The translations under genes were made by a program, and so were the position numbers. 64,000 nucleotides of DNA from JAKAXS01 sp041940525. GTDB taxonomy: Bacteria; Pseudomonadota; Alphaproteobacteria; Rhizobiales; Hyphomicrobiaceae. The stretch's first letter is position 1. Each line of letters opens with the position of its first letter. Under the pieces are notes generated by a model. It ran no database searches, had not been told where the DNA came from, and worked only from the letters and a program-made list of their open reading frames with translations. The stretch lies in NCBI GenBank assembly GCA_041940525.1, contig JBGTSB010000010.1, forward strand, positions 1 to 64,000. The letters are read 5' to 3'. Below are positions 8,736 through 17,478 of the stretch, one piece after another.

Positions 8736-9649
8736 TGAGGCCCGCCCGGATCATGGTGATCGGCCGTAACGGTCAGGTCGCGCAGGCCCTTCAATTTCAC
8801 TTGCCAAATCTCGGAGCGGACGTCGTTACAATCGGCCGGCCGGAAGTAGACTTGTTGAACCCCGAACGTGCAGAGCAGATGATAACCAAGGAGAAGCCGA
8901 CTCTTGTTGTGCTTGCCGCTGCCTATACTGCCGTTGATCAAGCCGAGGACGACGCCGACACCGCTCACCAAATTAATGCTGTCGCGCCAGGTATCATAGC
9001 TCGAGCGGCGGCGAAGGTGGCAGCCCCAGTGCTGCATTTTTCGACGGACTACGTGTTCGATGGAAAAAGCCAAACCCCTTATCCGGAAAGCGCTCAGACA
9101 GGGCCTGAAACAGTTTACGGTCGCACAAAACTAGAAGGGGAGGCGCGCTTAGCTGCAGAAAATCCTCACCATATTATTTTGCGGACGTCATGGGTTTGTA
9201 GTCCTACGGGAAGAAATTTCGTTAAAACCATTTTGAGGTTGTCAAACGAGCTCAACGTTATCCGAGTTGTTTCAGACCAAGTCGGCACGCCCACATTTGC
9301 CAATGATTTGGCGTGGACGGTCGGAAAAATTGCTGCGCGGATTCATGGCGAGCAGCCCCTGGATGCGAACTGTTGGGGACTGTTTCACGTCTCAGGAGCG
9401 GGTGAGACCAGCTGGTACGAATTCGCATCAGCAATCGTCCAAGGAGCGGTTCGCCGGGGAGGGAAAAACGTTCAAGTAGAGCCAATTCCAACATGTGAAT
9501 ATCCGACACGTGCAATTAGGCCAGCATTCTCCAAACTAGACACAACCAAAATACGAGTGACTTACGGAATAGACTTGGCCCCATGGCATGTCGGGCTTGA
9601 GGCTTGTCTTGATGAACTAGTTGGTCCCATCCTGAACACGGGAATATGA
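8735..9649 (+). CDS. rfbD: dTDP-4-dehydrorhamnose reductase
   Basis: Last step of dTDP-L-rhamnose synthesis, an NAD(P)H-dependent reductase. It shows the N-terminal dinucleotide motif IGRNGQVAQAL, the AAYTAVDQAEDD motif, the catalytic ST-Y-K set (FSTDYVFDG and YGRTKLEGE) and LRTSWV. 304 aa is normal. Its ATG shares bases with the rfbB stop (TAATG), and it overlaps rfbA by 4 nt, indicating translational coupling. Confidence 0.95.
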   Translation: MRPARIMVIGRNGQVAQALQFHLPNLGADVVTIGRPEVDLLNPERAEQMITKEKPTLVVLAAAYTAVDQAEDDADTAHQINAVAPGIIARAAAKVAAPVLHFSTDYVFDGKSQTPYPESAQTGPETVYGRTKLEGEARLAAENPHHIILRTSWVCSPTGRNFVKTILRLSNELNVIRVVSDQVGTPTFANDLAWTVGKIAARIHGEQPLDANCWGLFHVSGAGETSWYEFASAIVQGAVRRGGKNVQVEPIPTCEYPTRAIRPAFSKLDTTKIRVTYGIDLAPWHVGLEACLDELVGPILNTGI

Positions 9650-10524
9650 ATATGAAGGGAATTGTACTCGCGGGAGGAAGCGGCACCCGCCTTTATCCCC
9701 TCACCATTGGGGTTTCGAAGCAGCTGCTTCCTGTCTACGACAAGCCGATGATCTACTACCCTTTGTCGGTTCTTATGCTCGCAGGCATTCGGGAAATTCT
9801 AATCATCACGACACCGGCGGATCAGCCCTTGTTCAAGAAGCTGCTTGGCACAGGACACCAATTCGGATTGGAGATTTCCTATGCACAACAGCCGTCACCT
9901 GATGGACTAGCCCAAGCCTTTATTATTGGAGCCGATTTTATCGGCGATGATACATGCGCTCTAGTTCTCGGAGACAACATTTTCTATGGACATGGTTTCA
10001 CAGAAAAACTGCAGCGTGTCGCAGGGTTGACCAGCGGCGCAACAGTTTTTGCTTATGAAGTCGGAGATCCGGAACGTTACGGCGTAATCAGCTTTGACGA
10101 AACCGGGCGTGCAATTTCGATCGAAGAGAAGCCAGACACGCCCTCGTCGCGTTGGGCTGTTACTGGTCTGTACTTCTACGACAATCAAGTCATAGAGCTT
10201 GCTCGCCGTGTTCAACCGTCTGCGCGTGGTGAATTAGAAATCACCACGCTTAACGAAATGTATCTGCAGGAGGGGGCTCTAACTGTAGAACGTTTAGGCA
10301 GAGGCTATGCGTGGCTAGACGCTGGAACATTTGACAGTCTTCTTGATGCAGGCGACTACATTGCGACGCTTGAAAGGCGTCAAGGACACAAGGTCTCATG
10401 CCTCGAGGAAATAGCACTTCGAATGGGCTTTGTTACAACTAAGGACCTAGAGCCATGGGTCGCCCGGCTAGGCAAATCAAGTTACGCAGCTTATGTCAGG
10501 CATGTTCTGGATGCTCAATCCTAG
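9646..10524 (+). CDS. rfbA: glucose-1-phosphate thymidylyltransferase
   Basis: Makes dTDP-glucose from dTTP and glucose 1-phosphate, the entry step to dTDP-rhamnose. The nucleotidyltransferase signature GIVLAGGSGTRLYPLT is at the N-terminus, followed by SKQLLPVYDKPMIYYPLS, LGDNIFYG, the EEKP motif and AWLDAGTFDSLLDA. 292 aa, full length. It is the last gene of the rhamnose operon. The 180 nt that separate it from the convergent minus-strand operon show no clear terminator hairpin. Confidence 0.96.
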   Translation: MNMKGIVLAGGSGTRLYPLTIGVSKQLLPVYDKPMIYYPLSVLMLAGIREILIITTPADQPLFKKLLGTGHQFGLEISYAQQPSPDGLAQAFIIGADFIGDDTCALVLGDNIFYGHGFTEKLQRVAGLTSGATVFAYEVGDPERYGVISFDETGRAISIEEKPDTPSSRWAVTGLYFYDNQVIELARRVQPSARGELEITTLNEMYLQEGALTVERLGRGYAWLDAGTFDSLLDAGDYIATLERRQGHKVSCLEEIALRMGFVTTKDLEPWVARLGKSSYAAYVRHVLDAQS

Positions 10525-10704
10525 CCAAAACCGCTCAATTCTTAAAAAATTTCGTCGGCGACTTGATAGACGTCACGACCGCAAGGCTGCCTGCCTAAAG
10601 AAATGTGATGTTAGCTGAGTCGCCTTGAACTTGAGCTTGGGCCGGTACAATCACGTGGGGCACTGCTGTGTTGTAAGGATGATGCGCCGAATATTTTGCT
10701 TGGA

Positions 10705-11772
10705 TCAAGAACGTGACCGTTCAAGTAGCTCTACATACTGATCCGCTGCCGCAATTTGACGAAAAGCTTCTGGAAGTAATGTTGTCTTTGCCGTTCTTTC
10801 GCGAGAAATCGCTGCCGCCCTAATCATCGCAGGAACGAGATCCTCATCGCTATCGAACACAGTGCCTGCTTCGGGTTGCTCAAGTAATTCGGCGTTTCCA
10901 TCCACCTTCCGCAATACGCAAGGTAACCCTAGGTGAAGAGCTTCAAGTGCTGCGCGTGAAACGCCTTCCGATGAAGATGGAAGTACGAACACGTCGGCGT
11001 CGGCAATAAAAGGGTAGGGATCGGCAAGATGGCCGTGCAGCCGCACGTGATTACCTAGCTCCATATCCCTAACGATGCCCTCAAGCTGCATGCGCAGGGG
11101 CCCATCACCAATAACATCGAGATGTACGTTTTGGTTGCGAAAGGCGTTCATCGCAGCAACGGCAAGTTCGGGTCTTTTGCGCTTAGTAAGCGAACCAACA
11201 AAAACAAAGCGAAGCCTCTCTCTATCCTTAGGAAAGGTTTGACGATAAGCATCAAGCGCAAGTTCGTCTACAAAGTTGCCAATCACGTCCGGATGCAGGC
11301 CTGTAACACGATTGATTTGGTCCGCCATGACTTGGGTCATGGCCACAACCCGGTCGAAGGCTCTTAGCGCTTGCAGATGAGCGAATGCCAATGGCAAGCC
11401 AGAATACCCGTAGTCATGATAATAATTTCGGAAAAGATTTCCTCTCACGCTAGAGCACGTTGCGGCCTGCTTGGAGCAAAGTGAATTGACTAGATCTGCC
11501 GATAGACACATGGAAATTGAACCGGCATTGCTTCGGCCGCCGGCATCAATGAGTAATTTGCGGTAAGCGCGCACCCGGCCAAACCATCCGTCCGCGTGAG
11601 CCAACGACACCACTTCTACGCGCTTGTCCAAGATAGCATCGACTCCAGGTCCTGATTTCAAAAAAACTAAAACAACTCGACGCCTAGCAATAATGGCGTT
11701 GGCCAAGGCGTACGCGCCTTTGACAGGTCCTGTCGCATGCGGTGACGGGACAAGGATAAAGACCGTTTGCAT
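10705..11772 (-). CDS. glycosyltransferase family 4
   Basis: GT-B glycosyltransferase, probably cytoplasmic face of the inner membrane, adding a sugar to the growing repeat unit. The C-terminal GT1/GT4 half has FVFVGSLTKRKRPELAV, DVIGDGPL and the EX7E region in SSSEGVSRAALEALHLGLPC. The ATG at 11772 shares its A with the stop of the upstream gene (TGATG), so I prefer it to the ATG at 11820, whose extra residues do not look like GT4. It is the last gene of the 14-gene operon. Sugar specificity cannot be read. Confidence 0.85.
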   Translation of the reverse strand: MQTVFILVPSPHATGPVKGAYALANAIIARRRVVLVFLKSGPGVDAILDKRVEVVSLAHADGWFGRVRAYRKLLIDAGGRSNAGSISMCLSADLVNSLCSKQAATCSSVRGNLFRNYYHDYGYSGLPLAFAHLQALRAFDRVVAMTQVMADQINRVTGLHPDVIGNFVDELALDAYRQTFPKDRERLRFVFVGSLTKRKRPELAVAAMNAFRNQNVHLDVIGDGPLRMQLEGIVRDMELGNHVRLHGHLADPYPFIADADVFVLPSSSEGVSRAALEALHLGLPCVLRKVDGNAELLEQPEAGTVFDSDEDLVPAMIRAAAISRERTAKTTLLPEAFRQIAAADQYVELLERSRS

Positions 11773-12923
11773 CAAAGCTGCTTTGCCACCGACATGATTG
11801 CTTCTGCCCTGCGTGTCCAAGTGTGCTTTTGCGCATAGTCCTTATGGGCGTTCGTTCCAATACGTTCCGCCAAAGCAGGTTCGCTTCCGATGCGAGACAG
11901 AGCATTCGTCCAAGCGGTAGGATCAGAAGGAGGAACAAGGAGGCAATTGTGCTCATTGCTTAGTACCTCCCGCAACACTGGAAGATCCGACGATATTATA
12001 GGTACCCCAGCTCCTAGATACTCAAACATCTTCATAGGCGACATCCAACGGCCAGTGTCATGCCTCGAAACTCCAACTGAAACCTTGCTCTGATATGGCA
12101 TCAACAGCACGTCCATAAGGCTCATTAGTTGGCGTGCTAGCGGGTGCGGCACGTGTCCCTTGAAGATGAGGTTTCTTAGTTTGTTTTTATTCCGGTTTTG
12201 GGTCACGTCTGAAGGAGTTCCTCCAAACACAAGAAAAAGGTTTTCTGGAGAGGCGGCGGCCATTGCTTGCACCACGTCTATCCCGCGGCCCTTATAAAGA
12301 TGACCAAAATACCCGCACACTAGCTTCCAAGGTCCACCGGCGGATTCTTCTAAGGCCTTCAGGCGGGGCCGCCGTTCGTTCGCCGGCACAACGGCGCACC
12401 CTTCCGGGGCAGCATCATGCAATACAAGCGTGGAAAGCCGATCCAGCCCGTGATGCTCTCGAAGTAGGGTATCCAAGTGGTTCGAGATCGAGATGGTTTG
12501 AACCCATGGACAGTCCAATATGCTTCGCTGCAGATACTTCCGAAAGCCGTACTCCAACTGATGAGTTTCAAATACCAGTGGCAATTTTTGAGCAACCGCC
12601 AACATGTATGCGGCATACAGGTTGCGAGACACGATCGCACCAGTTGCTTCACGCGATACCTGCCTGCGAGAGAAGGTAGCGATCTGCAGGTTGCTGCCGA
12701 GACTGACTGAATTGTAAAAAGTCCCGTACTCTAGACTGGGATGTTCTACCCCGTAGGATTCGCGGATGCGAAGAGGCAGCTCATCTGCTTTGCGCACAGA
12801 CCTCTTCGCGTACAACGTAACCTCGGCACCGGCACGACAAAGCCCGTCGCATTGCCAGACCACATGAACAGAGTTCGCGGAACGAGATGGAAGCACTGAT
12901 GGTGAGATGTAGTGCAGGCGCAT
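11772..12923 (-). CDS. glycosyltransferase family 4
   Basis: 383-aa GT-B enzyme. The N-terminal half starts MRLHYISPSVLPSRSANSVH, a loop typical of GT4 acceptor domains. The C-terminal half has GYFGHLYKGRGIDVVQAM, LVFGGTPSD and the nucleotide-sugar region MSPMKMFEYLGAGVPIISSD. Coupled by a 1-nt overlap to the next GT4 gene and preceded by 12 nt from the unknown gene upstream. Donor and acceptor are unknown. Confidence 0.86.
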   Translation of the reverse strand: MRLHYISPSVLPSRSANSVHVVWQCDGLCRAGAEVTLYAKRSVRKADELPLRIRESYGVEHPSLEYGTFYNSVSLGSNLQIATFSRRQVSREATGAIVSRNLYAAYMLAVAQKLPLVFETHQLEYGFRKYLQRSILDCPWVQTISISNHLDTLLREHHGLDRLSTLVLHDAAPEGCAVVPANERRPRLKALEESAGGPWKLVCGYFGHLYKGRGIDVVQAMAAASPENLFLVFGGTPSDVTQNRNKNKLRNLIFKGHVPHPLARQLMSLMDVLLMPYQSKVSVGVSRHDTGRWMSPMKMFEYLGAGVPIISSDLPVLREVLSNEHNCLLVPPSDPTAWTNALSRIGSEPALAERIGTNAHKDYAQKHTWTRRAEAIMSVAKQL

Positions 12924-12935
12924 CGAAAGTTCCGA

Positions 12936-14114
12936 TTATCTAAGGCTTTGACGCAAAGAATGATGATAGCCGATGCCAGGGTAGTCTATGAAGCCCCAAT
13001 CCCAAGCGCTATCGGGAAGCAAGGCTGCTTCAATGCGCGCCAGAGCCAAGACGCGAAACCATGTGTCCCAAAGGTTGGACTCATACCAATGTCTAGAATA
13101 GCTGCTCCAATGCGTGTGTATTCGATCATTCTTCGGGCGCTGAAGAGCAATTGCATAACGAAGGCGCTCTATCAGCAGGCTCCGGCTGCGGCGGGCGTCG
13201 AACATACGTTCGGCAAACATTGACAGGCTTTCCATGCTTCGAGGACGAACATATATGGACTCTGCAAAACCTCCATCGGCTTTCTGTTCGAGAGCAATAG
13301 TATTGGCAGTTTTCAAAAGCAGCTTTGATGTGGCCTTATCGATGGCATGACCGTCGGGCGTCAACATGAACACTGCGTCATAGTCATAGCATCCTCCACC
13401 CCCTGGATAAGGAGCAAAGTGTCCTTGCTTATCGGCAAGGGCGCAAACCGCCTCCATTGACGCGGCGAGCCGATCTGGTCTGATGCCCAAGAACTCTAGA
13501 ATTTCGTGCTGATGATAGCCATTCTGGAACTGCAAATGCGTCATACCGTTGCCCGGTCCCCAGAAGCCGAAACGGTTCATTGTTTTGAGGTGCAGGTCCA
13601 CCCATTCATCAATCAGAGACTGAACATTTAATCCAAGGTAGTCTCGACCGTGTATCAGGAAGATTGCCAAAAACATGGCTTGATTGCCGCCACCCGGTCT
13701 TCCTCCCAAGCAGCCGAACTTCGCAAACTCAACTTGCAAATTGGAGGGTATCTGCTCCTCAATCAACTCGGCCAATGGGTCATCTTGCAAAACGTTCAGA
13801 ACTTTAAGAGCGCTGAGCGAAAACGTTAAAAGCTGGCGAAAAGGCTTTTGATCAATTTGAGCGGTAGATCGATGCTTGCGGACAGCACTGCGCACATCTT
13901 CTGCCAATTGCTCTTTGTCGATCGGCAACGGTTGTTTTAAAGTATGACCTAGAAATATCAGAAAGCATCGCGCGTAATCACTTGCATCAGAACCTTGTGT
14001 TAATCGCACGGACCTCGGTTGTTGGCTCATGAGACTAAGGTAACGCGAAGCCGCGCTGCGCAACCCGGCTAGATCCGGTAAGGCGTTAGGAATTTGACAC
14101 ATCGATTTAGTCAA
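12936..14114 (-). CDS. unknown protein of the polysaccharide operon, possible alpha/alpha-toroid fold
   Basis: 392 aa, no signal peptide or membrane segment. I do not recognise the family. It appears largely helical, with repeated pairs of hydrophobic helices and Gly-rich turns such as CLGGRPGGGNQAMFLAIF, FGFWGPGNG, PYPGGGGCYDYDAVFML and QKADGGFAESIY. The spacing of these Gly-rich turns recalls alpha/alpha-toroid proteins (terpene-cyclase or lyase-like), but I cannot assign one. Being translated with glycosyltransferases and an acyltransferase suggests a role in modifying or assembling the glycan. It could be a glycan lyase/hydrolase relative or a transferase of a new family. Confidence 0.6.
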   Translation of the reverse strand: MTKSMCQIPNALPDLAGLRSAASRYLSLMSQQPRSVRLTQGSDASDYARCFLIFLGHTLKQPLPIDKEQLAEDVRSAVRKHRSTAQIDQKPFRQLLTFSLSALKVLNVLQDDPLAELIEEQIPSNLQVEFAKFGCLGGRPGGGNQAMFLAIFLIHGRDYLGLNVQSLIDEWVDLHLKTMNRFGFWGPGNGMTHLQFQNGYHQHEILEFLGIRPDRLAASMEAVCALADKQGHFAPYPGGGGCYDYDAVFMLTPDGHAIDKATSKLLLKTANTIALEQKADGGFAESIYVRPRSMESLSMFAERMFDARRSRSLLIERLRYAIALQRPKNDRIHTHWSSYSRHWYESNLWDTWFRVLALARIEAALLPDSAWDWGFIDYPGIGYHHSLRQSLR

Positions 14115-14149
14115 GTTCGCTCAAGCAAAAGCTAGACCACGGTATCATA

Positions 14150-15247
14150 CTACACACGGCGCTCTAGACCGAGAGCTTGACGCTTGACCGCCGGGAAATA
14201 GGCGCTGAGCATTGAATGACGCCTCCTTTCAAGTGGGGCTTCGACAAACCACGCCAGCACTGCCCCAACTGCGATTGACAGAGCCAATATGCAAGTAAAT
14301 CCCAGGCTCGTATACGCATAATGGGTCCCGTCGACATAATGCAATCCCCAGGATCGCGGTATGACGAGAACAAACGCAAAAGCGCAACTCCACTGGGTTA
14401 GATAAATTGGATAGGACATTTGCCCAAGAAATGTGTCAATCCTTTCCAAAAGAGAACTTCTAGGCCAGAACATGAGTGCCCCCAGAATTGCAACTAAGCT
14501 GGGAAGAGCCAAAACGTAAGCCAATGTCACGCTGAAGGGATGAATTGCTATAGTGCAGCCCACCAAACCGGCAATTCCGACGAGAAGTTCCCGCAATCCA
14601 AAACTCTTAAAGCGATGTCTATTGAACCACATCAAAGTTCCAATTGAATAGGGAAGCAAGGCAGCAGGTAAAAAACTATACAAAAGCTGGCTACCCAGCG
14701 TCGCCTCGCCAATCTTCACTAACTCCCTAGCATGCCACCATAAAAAGGGATAGCCAGCCAGCAACAAAACAAATGCGCCCGTTGCCAACTGACGGCTCCG
14801 TGCAAGTATAATGCACGAGCAGAAATACATTAATATCTCCACTTCGACAGCCCAGGAGGAGGGACTCAACAGCGCTGAACTTCGTCCTATCCCAAATGTT
14901 GTTTGTCCCATGATCAGTAAATTCGAAATCCATTGGCTCGTCGTTTCTGGTATTTTCAGATCTGTATTTACGAGCAAGGCATCTGAAGGCCGCCCACTAA
15001 TCAAAATGAGTAAGGCAGATGATAGTATGGCTAGCCAATACATAGGCAAAAGTCGCAGGGCGCGGCTCACGAGAAACGCTGAAACTCCAGACCTGTTGAT
15101 GCCGTAGCGGCGATTTAGAGCGCCACTCATCAAAAATCCACTTAGCATGAAGAAACCCCACACTGCGGCACCGGCCACGAACGGCACGCCACCAAAGTGC
15201 GTGACTAGAACCAACAAAGCTGCAGCGAAGCGAAACGAGCCAAACAA
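14150..15247 (-). CDS. membrane O-acyltransferase family 3 (OafA/YrhL type)
   Basis: 365 aa, about ten transmembrane helices. It opens with the family-3 layout FRFAAALLVLVTHFGG (His in the first helix, putative catalytic) and GFFMLSGFLMSGAL. Arg-rich RALRLLPMYWLAI follows, another family mark. Such proteins transfer acetyl or other acyl groups to surface sugars at the inner membrane. The soluble SGNH domain found in some members is absent. It sits between the Wzy-like polymerase and the unknown gene in the operon, so it most likely decorates this polysaccharide. Confidence 0.88.
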   Translation of the reverse strand: MFGSFRFAAALLVLVTHFGGVPFVAGAAVWGFFMLSGFLMSGALNRRYGINRSGVSAFLVSRALRLLPMYWLAILSSALLILISGRPSDALLVNTDLKIPETTSQWISNLLIMGQTTFGIGRSSALLSPSSWAVEVEILMYFCSCIILARSRQLATGAFVLLLAGYPFLWWHARELVKIGEATLGSQLLYSFLPAALLPYSIGTLMWFNRHRFKSFGLRELLVGIAGLVGCTIAIHPFSVTLAYVLALPSLVAILGALMFWPRSSLLERIDTFLGQMSYPIYLTQWSCAFAFVLVIPRSWGLHYVDGTHYAYTSLGFTCILALSIAVGAVLAWFVEAPLERRRHSMLSAYFPAVKRQALGLERRV

Positions 15248-15258
15248 ACAACATCCAA

Positions 15259-16593
15259 CTACTTACGAGGTTTCAAGCGCAGCACGCGGCCGATGAGCAA
15301 CAAGCTTATCGGAGTAAAGATTCCGGACCGCCATGCTACCTCCGAGTATAAGACGTAGTCGAATGCCTGGATACTCCAAACTCCCAGGGCGCCAAGCGCA
15401 AGCCACCCGACCTGAACATTGCCTACACGTCTAAAGATGCCCCATGCGATTTGAGCAAACCAAAGCAACATCAAGCCCAAACCGATGACTCCCACCTCGA
15501 ACAGATGCCGAATTCCGGTCGATCGCGGGCCGCGCAACTCAAGCTGTTCGAACATGAAGTCTTCTGACTTACTATGCAACAGAGGATGCTGTATCAGCCA
15601 TCCGCCACCCTCCCCTAGCGCACAGGCCTTCACTCCCCGTTCGGGGCACATTTCGATGGCCATCTCCCATAGCATAAGTCGACCGAGCTGAATGTTGCGA
15701 TTTTCTGATTTGCTAAGGCGAGACGTATTCATTTCGGATTCATAGCCACGAGTGAGATACTCGCGGACATAAGCTGCGACAGTTCCGGTCTTTAGGCTCT
15801 TGAATTCTTGGCGATCAGTATTGAGCGAAGGCATAAAATGAATCGAGCCAACGGCAACCGCCAAGGATAAGCCGAGAGCCGTCAGCGCTTGTTTTCCCAA
15901 TCCAAACCGCCGAACGAACTCGCCCGCGGAGTGCTGAAACCTATCGGAGACAGCCGCAGAACAGCTTAGGAAAATGAGCAGAAACGGCAGCACCAGCATA
16001 AAGCTGCGTTTTTCGGAAATAATTCCGACGGCAGAAAATAGAGCTATCAATATGACCGGGCCCCAAACGATCTGCTTTTTGATTGCGTAGGCCCACAACA
16101 GAGAAACAGCTATCATAGGCATTAATAGCCCTAATTGCCCGGCGGAGTGGTCGAATGTGCCTATCCAGCGTTTTTCGTCCACGCCAAAATAAACGTATTT
16201 CGCAACAGAAACAGGAATCTGCACCGCAAATACTAAAAGAAGCAGGACCACCAACGCTTGTTTTTGCCTTTTAGTTATGGGGGCGGCATAAAAAATCACA
16301 AAAAGCATCAGCGGTGAGCTCATCTCGAACAGGAATAACAACAGCTCGGTTACGCTGCGAGTGCTGACCACAGCGTTCACAGCTCCCAATGCTGTTACAA
16401 GCGCTGGAATCGCGATCCATTCGAAAGTGCGAGCAAGGCGCTGTCGCGCGGTTGTCAGAAGTGTTCGAAGAAACAAAAAAATTATTATAGAGGTGGTCGC
16501 TATTCGCAATGCGGTAACGTTAAAGCCAAAATGGTCCGCAACAGCTAAGTTCAGGCTTATCCCAAAAATGGGAAGTAGCAGCCATCCGTACAT
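15259..16593 (-). CDS. Wzy-like O-antigen polymerase / O-antigen ligase family membrane protein
   Basis: 444 aa with about ten to twelve transmembrane segments and one large periplasmic loop in the second half (roughly residues 270-360), the usual plan of Wzy/WaaL proteins. Arg and His residues in the loop (LRGPRSTGIRHLFEVG) are of the kind used for glycan binding. With Wzx in the same operon, polymerisation of the repeat unit is the likely job. Primary sequence of these proteins diverges quickly, so polymerase versus ligase is inferred from context only. Confidence 0.72.
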   Translation of the reverse strand: MYGWLLLPIFGISLNLAVADHFGFNVTALRIATTSIIIFLFLRTLLTTARQRLARTFEWIAIPALVTALGAVNAVVSTRSVTELLLFLFEMSSPLMLFVIFYAAPITKRQKQALVVLLLLVFAVQIPVSVAKYVYFGVDEKRWIGTFDHSAGQLGLLMPMIAVSLLWAYAIKKQIVWGPVILIALFSAVGIISEKRSFMLVLPFLLIFLSCSAAVSDRFQHSAGEFVRRFGLGKQALTALGLSLAVAVGSIHFMPSLNTDRQEFKSLKTGTVAAYVREYLTRGYESEMNTSRLSKSENRNIQLGRLMLWEMAIEMCPERGVKACALGEGGGWLIQHPLLHSKSEDFMFEQLELRGPRSTGIRHLFEVGVIGLGLMLLWFAQIAWGIFRRVGNVQVGWLALGALGVWSIQAFDYVLYSEVAWRSGIFTPISLLLIGRVLRLKPRK

Positions 16594-16620
16594 TTGGGTA
16601 ATCCCTGCCGAAAAATAGCA

Positions 16621-17478
16621 TTAGATGAAGCGGGCCAATATCATCGTTCGTCCGTATGGGACGCCAAAACGTGCCGCATACTTCTTAATCGCATAATGAG
16701 GACATGAGAACAACAAGGTTGTGATGGCGCAAGGTCGCAGTCCGACGCGCGTCAGAAGAGTATTGAAAGACTGTTCGCAGTAGCCGTGCAAGTGTTCAAA
16801 AGGCGAGAGAATATGCATTGTTTCGCCGTTGAACGGAAAGTCATCCCAAAGATTTCGCCTGCTCAGTCCAACATCTGGAACAGCGATCCTCACCACAGTT
16901 TCGCTATGGCTAAACTGCCTTATTTCATCGAGGATGGAAGCCGGGTCTGGAACATGTTCCAGTACTTGTTCCAAGTTGATCGCATCGAAACGACGTTCTT
17001 GAATGGCAGACAACGAGTCGACTGTTTCCACGACTTCAGTTAGGCCCTGACGGCCACTTGCTGGTTCATAAGCAACAACTTCAAAGCCGGCGCGTTGAGC
17101 TGCAGAGGACCACCGACCGGCGCCGCTTCCATAGTCTAAGAGTTTTTTTCCGCGGCAAATTTTAAATAAGCCGCGCATGGTGGAGTTCATTCGAGAGGTC
17201 GGATGGGTGCTTGCCGTGCCTCCCTTGAGACGTCGTCCCTGGGCGTACATCCCGAACAAAGTTTGTTGGTCCGGGCGCGTGTGATGCCACAGGTGCCCGC
17301 AGCAAGAACACTCTGCAATATCCAGCGAGAGCTGATCCTCCCAGCCATCCATAAAACCAGCGTACTTGCGCTTGCTTAACTGTCGAAACGCATCGATTGC
17401 TCGGTCGTTCTTGAAGTTGTGGAGGACAAACTTTTCTCCACCGCAACAAGGACACGCGTTGACTGTTATCACCTGCAC
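16621..17478 (-). CDS. SAM-dependent methyltransferase with N-terminal zinc-ribbon
   Basis: 285 aa. The N-terminal CPCCGG and CSCCGHLWH pairs (residues about 9-14 and 57-65) form a likely Zn-binding module seen in sugar methyltransferases of surface-polysaccharide loci. A class I Rossmann fold follows: LLDYGSGAGRWSSAAQ (motif I), a YEP acidic residue, and INLEQVLEHVPDP. Its ATG overlaps the stop of the flippase gene by one nt. Likely methylates a sugar of this glycan; the position is unknown. Confidence 0.82.
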   Translation of the reverse strand: MQVITVNACPCCGGEKFVLHNFKNDRAIDAFRQLSKRKYAGFMDGWEDQLSLDIAECSCCGHLWHHTRPDQQTLFGMYAQGRRLKGGTASTHPTSRMNSTMRGLFKICRGKKLLDYGSGAGRWSSAAQRAGFEVVAYEPASGRQGLTEVVETVDSLSAIQERRFDAINLEQVLEHVPDPASILDEIRQFSHSETVVRIAVPDVGLSRRNLWDDFPFNGETMHILSPFEHLHGYCEQSFNTLLTRVGLRPCAITTLLFSCPHYAIKKYAARFGVPYGRTMILARFI

